This document shows, one piece after another, positions 1 through 9,753 of a stretch of 64,000 bases of DNA (position 1 is its first letter; each line of letters opens with the position of its first letter). The notes beneath the pieces are model-generated. The model was not told the DNA's origin, ran no database searches, and worked only from the letters and a program-made list of their open reading frames with translations. Position numbers and translations under genes: made by a program. Origin of the DNA: Rhabditoides inermis (Eukaryota; Nematoda; Chromadorea; Rhabditida; Rhabditidae); NCBI GenBank assembly GCA_963966185.1, contig CAWZYM010000020.1, positions 507,501 to 571,500 on the forward strand, given 5' to 3'.

Positions 1-132
1 ATGCGCCACTCCTCTTTGGCATAGGTAGAGTTGTCGTAACAAATCAAGTAAGTGAGTGGAAGAAAAAACCACACAATTGCAGAGCGAAACTACCACTTGT
101 CGAAAGCAGCTTAAAAACGAGAAGGTTTAGCA

Positions 133-250
133 GAGAGAAAGTGAGAGATCGAGAAAGATATAGAGAGGGAGAGAGAGAGAGAGGGAGAGAGAGGGAGAGA
201 GAGGGAGAGAGAGGGAGAGAGAGGGAGAGAGAGAGAGAGAGAGAGAGAAG
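133..250. repeat. (GA)n / (GAGAGG)n microsatellite
   Basis: Uninterrupted GA dinucleotides mixed with GAGAGG hexamers. Open frames across it on the minus strand are low-complexity Ser/Leu and not genes. The remainder of 1-420 holds nothing I can identify. Confidence 0.95.
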
Positions 251-419
251 GGACAGTAGCAGATCGGAGCTGACATGGGTGAGAGAGTGAGTGAAGGTGA
301 GAGAGTGAGTAAGATAGAAAACCAAAAGGTCTATTAGTCACACCCGTACGATACACCTGACACCACTTTGACATCTGTAGAGTTGTCGCATCAAAATTAG
401 GACTGACATAGAATGGTTA

Positions 420-560
420 GATAAAGATCAGAAGCAGAACCCATTGAATGGTGTTTTCATTTTGACAAAACTTTGCGTGGTTACTCAGGGTCGAACCCGC
501 GGAACGGTGCTTGATAAGCGAGAGTGTTACTCCACTAAGCCACTTTGTCATATGAGAACG
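420..560 (-). mobile_element. SINE-like element, tRNA-derived head (copy 1)
   Basis: Read on the minus strand, this stretch contains an RNA polymerase III A-box-like motif (TGGCTTAGTGGAG, about 532-544) followed about 30 nt later by a B-box-like motif (GGGTTCGACCC, about 489-499). The acceptor and T stems do not pair like a real tRNA, so this is not a functional tRNA gene. The 3' tail (about 420-488) is similar to a second, shortened copy at about 17399-17482: both carry the strings AAAGATCAGAA, TTTGACAAAA and CCCGCGGA in the same order. Pol III boxes plus a dispersed partial copy are what a tRNA-derived SINE shows. No target-site duplication was identified. Confidence 0.5.
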
Positions 561-796
561 CAATCGCAAAGGAAAATCTGCGATCTGTATCGCCTTCGTC
601 ATGTGGTACCAAATAGAACACGATAATTTTTCGCTCGGAAAATGCTGAAAAATGCTGAGCTAGTTTCGCGCTTAATAATTGAGTGAAATAAAAAAATAAA
701 CCCAATAGGATAGTGAATCTGACACAGTGACACTTGTCGTATGTAGGTATCGATAAGGTTTATGAATAGTGAATAAGTAAGTAAGTAAGAGAGTGA

Positions 797-799
<3 letters not shown>

Positions 800-839
<40 letters not shown>
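800..839. repeat. (GA)n microsatellite
   Basis: About 40 nt of pure GA. The flanking interval 560-1480 shows no coding exon that I can support. Confidence 0.95.
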
Positions 840-841
<2 letters not shown>

Positions 842-1480
842 GATAGAACGCGGCATAAGTCACACTGGTAAGACACACCACTCCCCTTGTTTGGCGCATC
901 GTTGTTCTCTGTCCTGTGGCTGGGATCGGGAGTTTCTGCTATGTCCAATCTTGTTCTTCTCTTCTTGGGAGACTGCGCGTATGAAAAGGTTCCATTATAA
1001 TAGGAAAACAAGAAATCTAACAGAGAAATACAAAGCTGACGAACCTGACAATAGGGCTAATGAGTATTCTGCGTCCTTCTTTCGATGATGTCCACAGGTT
1101 TCATCTGAAGAAAGCGAGACTGAAACGAAAGCGTGAGTTTCATAAGACGTTTCATCCAATCAGATAATGCTTGCGAGAATGCATCGTCAGTTATTCAAAA
1201 GGTGAGAGGCGCCAGTTTCTCTAATGTACTCTCTCATATTCGCATATTCTTCTTTCTCTAGGACTTTCATTGCATCATTACTTAACTAGTAGTCTAGTAG
1301 TTATGATGTTCCATTCATCAATAAGGCTATCTAAGCTAAAACAGTCAAAACAAAAGGTTCCATCTATCAACAATCAATCGATAATCAATCGACAATCAAT
1401 CGATAATCGTTTCCAGTCACGCTAGCTGATAGCCCTCTGCTGGCGGGTGAGCGCGAGAACACGCGAGAGAGCACGCTGTT

Positions 1481-1484
<4 letters not shown>

Positions 1485-1517
<33 letters not shown>
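1485..1517. repeat. (GA)n microsatellite
   Basis: About 33 nt of GA dinucleotides, preceded at 1365-1410 by a few imperfect repeats of CAATCGATAAT. Confidence 0.9.
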
Positions 1518-1519
<2 letters not shown>

Positions 1520-1553
1520 GCACTTTGGTGGCGGCGATCAATAGGAATTAGAT

Positions 1554-1955
1554 ATGGGAAGAGAGAAAGAGAGAAAGAGAGAAAGAGAGAAAGAGAGAAA
1601 GAGAGAAAGAGAGAAAGAGAGAAAGAGAGAAAGAGAGAAAGAGAGAAAGAGAGAAAGAGAGAAAGAGAGAAAGAGAGAAAAAGAGAAAAAGAGAAAGAGA
1701 GATAAATATAACGAGAGAACTAGAAAACAAAAGAAAGAGAGAAAGAGATAACGAGTTAACGAGTTAACGGGAGAACGAGAGAACAAGAGAACGAGAAAAG
1801 AGAGAACGAGAGAACGAGAGAGGGAGAGAGGGAGAGAGGGAGAGGAGAGAAGGAGAGAAGGAGAGAAGGAGAGAAGGAGCGAAGGAGAGAAGGAGAGAAG
1901 GAGAGAAGGAGAGAAGGAGAGAAGGAGAGAAGGAGAGAAGGAGAGAAGGAGAGAA

Positions 1956-1986
<31 letters not shown>

Positions 1987-2115
1987 GAGAAAGAGAGAAA
2001 GAGAGAACGATATAACAAGAGAACGAGAGAACGAGAGAACGAGAGAAAGAGAGAAAGAGAGAAAGAGAGAAAGAGAGAAGGAGGGGAGGAGGGAAGGAGA
2101 GGAGGAGAGAACGAG
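1554..2115. repeat. 560-bp purine-only satellite-like tract
   Basis: A long polypurine block made of successive sub-arrays: an AGAGAGAA octamer at about 1560-1690, a GAGAACGA variant at about 1770-1820, a GAGAAGGA octamer at about 1845-1950, then the AGAGAGAA form again to about 2075. One strand is almost pure purine for over half a kilobase. The 223-residue open frame on the opposite strand is a Ser/Leu/Phe translation of this repeat and is rejected as a gene. Confidence 0.95.
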
Positions 2116-2216
2116 AAAAAAATCGAATAAATTTGAAATGAAATTGATGAAATAATGAGAGAAGAACATGTATGAAGATGATAGAGAAAATTTCTATGAA
2201 ATTCAACAAAAGGACA

Positions 2217-2575
2217 TCGTAAAAAAAGTGTTGTTTGTGTTAACCTGATTCAAGAAAAGCGCATGCATAGATTATAAATTTTTGAAAAATCAAATCGTAA
2301 ACACCTGAACATGAAAACTAACATTGAGTCAAACAACATCATGATTAACATATTATTTTATTGATAAACCGTATGTCTATTTCGTGTCCGCAAAAAACAC
2401 TAAACAAACAAAAAACTCGTATTATTCTGAATGTTTCTATTCTATATTCGTTTGAAAGAGCAAGTTTGTGTTAGTTTTCATGCTCAGGGTGTTTACGATT
2501 TGATTTTTCTAAAATTAATAATCTATGCATGCGCTTTTCTTGAATCAGGTTAACACAAACAACACTTTTTTACGA
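2217..2575. mobile_element. MITE-like foldback element with ~105-bp inverted arms
   Basis: The left arm (about 2217-2325) and right arm (about 2470-2575) are near-perfect reverse complements. Both start from their outer ends with TCGTAAAAA and then run through GTGTTGTTTGTGTTAACCTG and GCGCATGCATAGATTA. The inner ~145 bp is AT-rich and has no coding capacity. Length, AT-rich core and long terminal inverted repeats fit a non-autonomous DNA transposon. No transposase is present and the exact target-site duplication is unclear. Confidence 0.75.
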
Positions 2576-2723
2576 AAGTACTTTCAAAAGATAATGCATG
2601 TTCGTGTCTAGACTAGATACCATTAGAATAAACTCGTAGCAATCCGATTCAGAAAATGAACGTCGAAAGTTTGATAGTGAGAATTGGCACGTGCCAACGC
2701 GACCTCGCCACTGCGCGACTCAC

Positions 2724-2826
2724 CTGGGAAAGAAGACTCCTGGGTCGTCCTTGTCGATCGTCCCGGATCCGGAGCAGCTCCCGTGCCACCGCCTCGCCAT
2801 CTCATCCTCGATGCGTCGCTCTAGGC
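2724..2826 (-). CDS. Orphan candidate exon, unrecognised
   Basis: On the minus strand an open segment is bounded by a plausible acceptor (CCTAG) near 2826 and a strong donor (CAG|GTGAGT) at about 2723. The frame reads ...DEMARRWHGSC... and ends ...DKDDPGVFFPR, which has ordinary amino-acid composition, unlike the repeats around it. I found no partner exon on either side and recognise no family. It may be a single exon of a gene whose other exons are too short to see, or chance. Confidence 0.25.
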
Positions 2827-2829
2827 ATA

Positions 2830-4195
2830 CGGTAAGGTTACTGTAGGTACACTGAATGGTACCTATTGGTTGACGGTGAGGGGAGCAGCGTGTGGCGGCA
2901 GAGTGGCTCGGCCGCTCCGGAAGGCGGGTGCGGGTGCGGGGGATGCGGACAGTCGCGAGTGGGGGGAGGGGAGGGCGAGGTAGGGAGCGGCGGCCAGACT
3001 GCCATCCCTCACCTATCACACACATCAAATGACTGGCCATTCGACCGGCGGCCGACGACACGCGTACCTCAAACTCAAATTAGCATATGCTTCGATCAAA
3101 GAACATTCGCAAACGTGCGGTTGGGCGGGGTGGGATATACGGGCGCGGAGAGGATAGCGAAGGAGAGCAGAGCGAACCTGCACCTTCACCGCTCACATAC
3201 GGGTATGACAAGCTAGCTCCTCTATTTCCACACTATCACATCTGAATCACATCGGTAGAACGCCGAAGGGGAGGGTGGAAGTTCGAGTCAGTTTGAGTGG
3301 ATGCTGTCGCTTTCGCTCATTCACTCAATAGCTATTCGATAATCAATCGATACCGATAGAATAGAAATGGGTTTAGCCAGCAATATGTGATCTTAGCACA
3401 GATCAATTCACAATTCAATTCTTAGTTGCACCGCTTGCTCGTGTGGATGCAACTAGCCAATAAGCGATATTCACAGTTTATGACAACAATTTATTACACA
3501 ATAAATCACGATTTAATACACAACAATAAAAAATGATACACAAACGTATTTAGATCACACTGACGATCTACAAACACTTTAAAATACGCTCAATTGCTCA
3601 ACACACTCAACAAGGGATCGGGAAACACTCTATGAACAAATAAAAACATAGCACACTACTAAATCCACAAATTTCAGGATAGGATAGGTCTGAGTGGGCG
3701 GGGCCTGGGCGGCGGATGGCACTGTGCGCACCCTCAACAGATGCGCGTCAACTGTAGAATGTACTGAACAAATAAAGTGTATTGTTTTCGTATATTGTAT
3801 TATGTATTCACTTCATGTTTTCCATATAAATTATTATCGTTTTGTTGAGCGCGTTATAGAACAACCATGTTATGTATACATGACCAATTGTTCGGCTCTC
3901 AATCATCGTATTTCGAAAGCACACCACCTCTCAAGCAATCGTTATGTGCGAATATGTGGTTGCGGATAAATATTTGATTTGCTACATAATCTATTGAACT
4001 TATCCGTCGACCTTTTCCGGCTTGCGTGATATAAGGCAGCGCTTCCCATTCTGGCTGATATCCCGCGATCCCGTCTCCGTCTACCGGATCCCGCGCGCGC
4101 CTCCCGACCGGTCTATTTTCTATTTTCAACTTTCACTCCCGCCCTTCATTTCGCACGCGATTTCATTCTCCCCACCTGACCCTTCTCTGGAGACA
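2830..4195. other. Intergenic, no supported gene
   Basis: GC-rich at 2880-3010, then AT-rich at 3470-3670 with several AATAAA-like strings in both orientations. No exon chain with consistent splice phases was found. Confidence 0.5.
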
Positions 4196-4760
4196 ATGCG
4201 GTTACTACTCATACTCACGCTCTGCGGTAGGAAAATTTTCTGCGTTGTTATGTTCTTATACATTTTTCTTTCTTTCTGTCGACATATGTTCAGAATACGG
4301 CAAATATGTATCAAGAACGATTTGAAATGCAGAGTGCAAACGAGAAGGTCGGTATTTGTAAGCGGACTGTTTCAGCGGTGGCGTGGTCGCGTCGTCACTC
4401 TTCAGAGGATGAGGAGCACAGCCGTCTTCCCAGAATGAAGATGATGCCCTCGCCGGAAGCGTTCGAGCTGGTACGCTTTGCACCCTGTTACGTTGTCTTG
4501 TTGCCACACAGTTACTATCGTACTCTACTGTTTAACATTTGTACATTGCTGTGATAGAGGTGCAATAGAGTTGAACGAAGTAATCTATGATGATTAGAAA
4601 TGTCTCGCGCATGTTCACTTTCTCATAAACATAGTCGAGGTTGGCGTCAAGTTCCTCGACGCTCTCATCAAGAAGGGACAGGTGGAGATGGCCAAGGGCG
4701 CCTTCCAGACACAGCTAGACGTCCTCAAGAAGGTCCATCCCGAACAGGCGAGTCTCTCCA

Positions 4761-4794
<34 letters not shown>

Positions 4795-4905
4795 ACCACA
4801 TCCCATTTTCAGTACTCCAAGTACAAGAAGCTGCGCGTGGAGGATCTCGCTGCGGACGCGGTCATGCAGCAATCTGAGCTCGCCAAACTGCAGCCGAAGA
4901 CAGGT

Positions 4906-4946
<41 letters not shown>

Positions 4947-5217
4947 TACTCATTCAGGCAACGCATTCGTGGATATGCTGAACGAGAACGGCATTCCTAT
5001 CGCGTCTTCCATCAAGGGAATCGAGCAGGCGATCCGCACTCAGAAAGAGCTGGAGAACTCGGATCCCACCGAGCAGGTGGGCGGCGCTTCAAGGGGCGGC
5101 GCTTGGACGGACTAACACGTTCCAGATCGCCAAGGCCGTGTTCGAGAAGTTCCAGCAGCAGATTCTGCCGGGTATGGTGGCCAACATGATCGCCGGAAAG
5201 AATCCCTTCAAGGTACG

Positions 5218-5267
<50 letters not shown>

Positions 5268-5767
5268 AACACACACACACACAACACACACACATTCCCT
5301 CTCTTCAGGTTCCTCAGGGCATGCGCGCCCCTCAGGCCGCTCCCGAACTCGTCCATCAGCAAGCAATGGTGAGATTGAAAACATAGTATTCAAAAAAAAA
5401 GTTCCAATGTATTCAGGCGGCTCAACGCCCGGGTGTCCGCTTCGCACCTCGCCGCGCAGTAGAGGAGCAGGAGGAGGAGGAGGAGATGGGCGAGGAGGAG
5501 GAGGACCTCGTCAACCGACTCCGCAACAGCCCCCGTCTGTCCGCTCTGCTCAGGGTGAGTCATGCATGTTTGTCGCGAGAAATCGTGAAGAATACTGGGA
5601 CGTTAGATTCACAAATGTGATGGATGTGCTTTCAGAATCCGGCGGTGGCGTCTGCGCTGTCGTCGCGTCGACTCCGCGACGATCCCATCGAGAATGATGT
5701 GAACGAGAGGAGGCCGCTGGCTGGAGAGAAAGAGAAAGAGGAGAAGGACAGCAATCTCGGTCGGTAG
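4196..5767 (+). CDS. Secreted helical protein of unknown family (multi-exon)
   Basis: I do not recognise this protein. Exons that join in phase: 4196-4226, 4406-4470, 4640-4747, 4813-4903, 4958-5076, 5125-5212, 5309-5368, 5417-5554 and 5636-5767. The first exon encodes a short hydrophobic leader (MRLLLILTLC), so secretion or ER entry is likely. The middle is mostly amphipathic helix (e.g. VGVKFLDALIKKGQ, IAKAVFEKFQQQILPGM), followed by an Ala/Pro/Gln segment and a Glu-rich acidic run, then NPAVASAL near the C-terminus. The third intron appears to use a GC donor (CAG|GCGAGT). The stop TAG overlaps a possible donor (CG|GTAGAC), and the next coding block carries the same Asn-Pro motif, so this could be the 5' half of a longer gene joined to 5957-7489. 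Confidence 0.7.
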
Positions 5768-5956
5768 ACACCACCCTAATAATGTAATAAGCGTCCATCG
5801 AGATCACTGCCTCGTTGTAAAATGTAAACTCTCGATAAACGATGTCCTGTCCTATCCAGTCTCGTGTTTCCATTTCGAATTGTGAACAAATCATGGTTCA
5901 TTTGCAAATATATGTGATAGTAGTAGTACAACATTAGATAGTTGATGCTTTCAGGT

Positions 5957-6091
5957 ATGCGATCGGCCGTCGTGCTTGGACTGCACGGATTCGACGAGGG
6001 AGACGAGGAAGAGGAGGAGGAGGAGGAAGGGGGCATATCCGGCATGGAGAAGGTACCACTCCACCTCCTCCTCCTCCTCCTCCTCCTCCTC

Positions 6092-6141
<50 letters not shown>

Positions 6142-7489
6142 GCTCTCTCTTTCTACTCTTCCACTTCAGAACTCGGTCCGTCGCCACCCCCTCTCGCTTC
6201 GATCGTCGTTCGTCGAGAATCTGTCTCTCAATCCGGAAATCGCCGATGCTCTCACTAGAATGAGATACAGGTGGATTTTGAAAATATGCAAACGTCAATC
6301 GATCGTTTGTTTAGAATTAACGACGCCGACCGTCTGCTTGCCCCGCAAGTCCTTCCGTTCAATCCCAAGCCGCAGCCGGGATACTCAGCGATGAGGCCGA
6401 TTCCCAAGCGACCCAGAAAGATGCTTCCCCTTCTCGTTGGAATCAAGGACACAGAAAAGAACCGATTCCCATTCGTGCGCAGAAAACAAGCAAACGGTGA
6501 GAGAATTGTGTACACGTGCGCACCCTCCACTATTGTCCCAAGCGCAGCAGCGCCGTGCAGTCGTGTCCGAGTGGTTAAGGAGATTGACTAGAAATCAATT
6601 GGGCTCTGCCCGCGTAGGTTCGAATCCTGCCGACTGCGAACTTTTTGCTCATTTCAAATGGACAGCTCACGACGTATTGTAACAATACATACTGATTAAA
6701 ATCATTCATATGTGTCAATTACAGTTTTTTATTGTTTCAGGCGAGCCGTTGGAGTCGCGAGTTCTTGTCAACTTGGAGAACAACCCGGAAATCGCGCCGC
6801 TCCTCCGCGACACCGATCTCAAGAAGAAACTGATGGGTAAATATCATAAAATATAAAATCGATAACCACTAACTGCAGGTAGACAGGTGCTATCGGCGGA
6901 CCAGCGGGGCGCGGTCGGGAGTCGCGTGCTGACGACATACCCCCGAATGCTGGGGGCGAAGAACCACGTGCCGGATAAGATGGACAACCAAGTGCGACAG
7001 AGGATCGAAGAGAGACCCATTCCACCCACGGTATTCACCCCGAGGGGCAGACACACACGACTGCGGTGGACCGGCGCCACCGAGAAGGACATTCCTGGAG
7101 TGGGAGGGAGGTGGGAGAGAGAGAGAGAGAAAAAGAGGAAGAGAGAGAGAGAGAGTCTCGCAGGTTCATCCTGCCCTCGCTGGACCCCACTCAGCCCGCT
7201 CTCAACACTGCCTACTCGACGCAGGGTCGACAACGGTGAGTGAGAGTCTATTGATTAGTGCGATCCAAGTGTGCTTGTAGAGACGAGTTCGACTCGACCT
7301 TCAAAATACCCAACTACTGGTCGGCTGGCGAAGAGGTGAGATAGAGAGAGGGGGAGAGAGAGAAAGGGAGGGAGGGAGAGAGAGAAGGAGAGAGAGATGT
7401 GCTTGCAGCTGGGCTTCTCAGTGAAGCAGAAGAGTGAGCGCTTCTTCGGAGGCACGGGCGACGTCGACTCCCCCGCTGCTCACTTGTAA
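5957..7489 (+). CDS. Unrecognised protein with repeated NPE(I)A helical motifs
   Basis: ATG at 5957 lies two bases behind an acceptor (CTTTCAG). The chain of exons runs to TAA at 7487-7489 and includes one intron of about 44 nt (around 6272-6314) and an intron holding a tRNA gene. The product starts with an acidic stretch (poly-Glu), then has NPEIADALTRM and later NPEIAPLLRDTDLKKKLMG, each resembling NPAVASAL at the end of the upstream frame. The C-terminal third has short conserved-looking blocks (KIPNYWSAGEE, LGFSVKQKSERFFGG). No known domain is evident; the NP-helix repeats recall STI1/DP-type helical repeats only loosely. It is either the downstream cistron of the 4196 gene (about 190 nt gap, trans-splice-like acceptor before ATG) or its continuation. 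Confidence 0.6.
6557..6638 (+). tRNA. tRNA-Ser (anticodon AGA)
   Basis: A complete 82-nt type II tRNA. The acceptor stem GCAGTCG pairs perfectly with CGACTGC, with discriminator G. The D-arm/A box is TGTCCGAGTGGTTAAGG, the anticodon loop is CTAGAAA (AGA), a long variable arm is typical of serine, and the T arm holds AGGTTCGAATCCT. It sits inside an intron of the 5957-7489 gene on the same strand. Confidence 0.95.
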
Positions 7490-7524
7490 TAACCTAATAA
7501 TCCATAATAATGATGTCATGACAT

Positions 7525-7530
7525 AATAAA
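7525..7530 (+). terminator. Polyadenylation signal AATAAA
   Basis: Canonical AATAAA 36 nt after the TAA of the 5957-7489 gene. The convergent CALML4-like gene ends at 7555, so the two 3' ends nearly overlap. Confidence 0.6.
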
Positions 7531-7554
7531 TAGTGTATTCCTGTCAAAAAACAT

Positions 7555-7635
7555 TCAAATAGCCGGCGACGAAATGAGTTCGATGAGCTTCTGGTGCGGC
7601 ACGAGGCCGTTGACAGAGATCTGAAAGGGAGCGGG

Positions 7636-7672
<37 letters not shown>

Positions 7673-8755
7673 GCCCACCTGTGACAGCAACAGATCCACC
7701 TCTTCCGGGTGCATCCTCTCTCCGGTGCCGCAGAGAATCGAGCGCAGCTCCGTGGCGGACATTGCTCTCAAATCACTCGTATAGCACAGTCATCACCGAA
7801 TCGCTGGGGACACGATCGGGTATCGACGTTGTGGTGCCCGGATAGCGTAATGGTAGTGGTAAGAGTAGTAATCATGTGGTAAATGGTAGCAAGCTCAATT
7901 CATGTCATCGTTGTTGTACTACTAATGAGTGTGATGCGTACCTGTTTCCCTGTCTGTCGATTCCGCGGAGTGCTCGGATGACCTCCAGTGTGGGGTCGCC
8001 GTGTCGCTGCTCCGCGTGCGCCACGTGCAGGAACGAGGCAAAGTCCAGCGGGCGCTCTGCAACAGAAAACCTGATGTGAATCCCGATGCGCTCTGATGTG
8101 AGAGAGAGAGTTCATTTAAAATCAAGTGAGCAAAAAATATCACTCTGATGTGAATGGCGGACCGTCCGATGACATAGATGATTGTCGACAAGAAAAAGAA
8201 GGGGAGGGAAGTTGTTACTCTGACTGTCACACTCACTGCACTGCTTGAAGTGCTGCAGCGAGTCGGCCTGCGTGGTCGCATAGCCGAGACTGCGCAGAAT
8301 GCACCTGCAATCACAAGGTAACAGTACGCAGTAAAACACACAACGTCGATGAATGAAGATGCTGACCTGAGTTGCGCCGGGCTGTGCACCACACCCCCAT
8401 CCGAGTACAGGTTGAAGCACTCGCGCATGTCTGCAACAACACGTGTGGACCGAAACTATGACGTCATCGTTAACCTCTCTCACTGGGCGTCTGGGTGTTG
8501 CGGTGGTGCATCATAGTGAGTGAACAGTGAGTCCCTCTCACTCACTCACTCACTCACTCGCTCACATGAGCTTCACCCATATGTAAATAAACACTCCACC
8601 GCCAACAATCCCACACTCACTCACTCACTCATACATTCTTACTCCACGATCACTCACTCACTCTCACTCACCATCGATCTGCTGTTGCGAGAAGAACTCG
8701 GTCTGTAAACAACAACAATAAGTAAACAAGCAAACAAACAAAACACTCTCACCAT
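7555..8755 (-). CDS. CALML4: Calmodulin-like protein 4 (CALML4) homologue
   Basis: A divergent EF-hand protein of about 145 residues assembled from seven in-phase minus-strand exons: 8753-8755, 8672-8702, 8367-8430, about 8235-8307, about 7941-8055, about 7679-7768 and 7555-7620. The sequence follows vertebrate CALML4 along its whole length: TEFFSQQQID at the N-terminus, then MRECFNLYSDGG, LDFASFLHVAHAEQ, GDPTLEVIRALRGIDRQ and GTGERMHPEEVDLLLSQ. Calcium-ligand positions are largely lost, most clearly in loop 1 (SDGG-V with no Asp-x-Asp spacing) and loop 4. CALML4 in other animals is a myosin light chain of brush border and stereocilia; that role here is inference. The first coding exon holds only the ATG. 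A myosin essential light chain is the nearest alternative. Confidence 0.8.
8537..8670. repeat. (ACTC)n tetranucleotide repeats in an intron
   Basis: Three blocks of CACT/ACTC repeats (about 8537-8562, 8612-8630 and 8650-8670) in the second and adjoining intron of the CALML4-like gene, one ending at a donor. Confidence 0.85.
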
Positions 8756-9055
8756 TGTCGGCCGGCTATGTGTACAGCTGATCTGACAGGGGAGCGGTCA
8801 GTCGATATTCCCTTCTCTCTCTCCGTCTTCGCCCCGCGGCCACCGTCTCGCGTTTGGTCTCTCCGCCCGATCAGCACTCTCTCCATCCACCCTGGTCTCT
8901 CTCTCCGCTCACTGCCTTATCTTACCCAATTGTGTCACGCTGATTCTCGACAAACCTTTTTATTTCAAAATTAACAATTCTTCACATATTAATTGAATGA
9001 GAACAGCATTTGACCCATGGAAATCGAACAAAAAAGAGTTGACACCGGACAAGCC

Positions 9056-9717
9056 TCAGTCGTGGCGGAAACGCTTCGGGATCAGAGCCTAAAATAAATC
9101 AAATCAAATCGTATAACCTCAAAACTAATGAAGCCGAATAATCAACTAAATAACATAATGAGACCACCCACGTCGTCCTCTGTCTGTGGAATGAGGGGCG
9201 TGGCCTTGGGGGCGGCGGCAGCCAGCATCGCCTTGTCCAGCAACTCCTTTTTCTTCGCCTCCGTCGACAGAATGTTGTTGATGCGGGAGCTGGAATGAAA
9301 CATTGACACCTGTACATACCTATAAAATGCCACGGCCTGCTCACCTGATGCCCAGGTCGACCTCAGGTATGCCGGCGAGCATCTGGTTGGAGAGCAGCTC
9401 GCTGCCCTCCTCGCTCTTGTACCCGCTCACTTTGCCCGCCGCGCGCGCCAGAATCGAGCTCACCTCGCCACAGTGCGCGGCGGAAAGCTCAACAGAAACG
9501 GTTAGACAAATATAAACTTGCCGGTTCATCATTGATAATGTGCCCGGCAGTCTGGATCGACGTGTACTTTGTACTATGCACTTTCAATCATAATACAGCA
9601 ATGATCGAGAATCGAGCTCCTACCTTGGCTATCTTCTCGTCGATAGCCTTGCCACTTAGGCCGGCCTCGATGTACTTGCGCAGCTCCTCGTGCTCGTCGC
9701 GCAGCATCGTCTCCTAG

Positions 9718-9753
<36 letters not shown>

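Noticed and set aside
1538..2209. 223-residue Ser/Leu/Phe-rich minus-strand frame
   Set aside because: It is a translation of a purine tandem repeat; all three frames of that strand are open.
2866..3216. 116-residue plus-strand frame, Gly/Arg-rich
   Set aside because: GC-rich low-complexity sequence with no splice-bounded partner and no motif.
7838..7905. tRNA-like GCCCGGATAGCGTAATGGTAG
   Set aside because: Resembles a tRNA D arm, but the anticodon and T arms do not fold; at most a tRNA relic.
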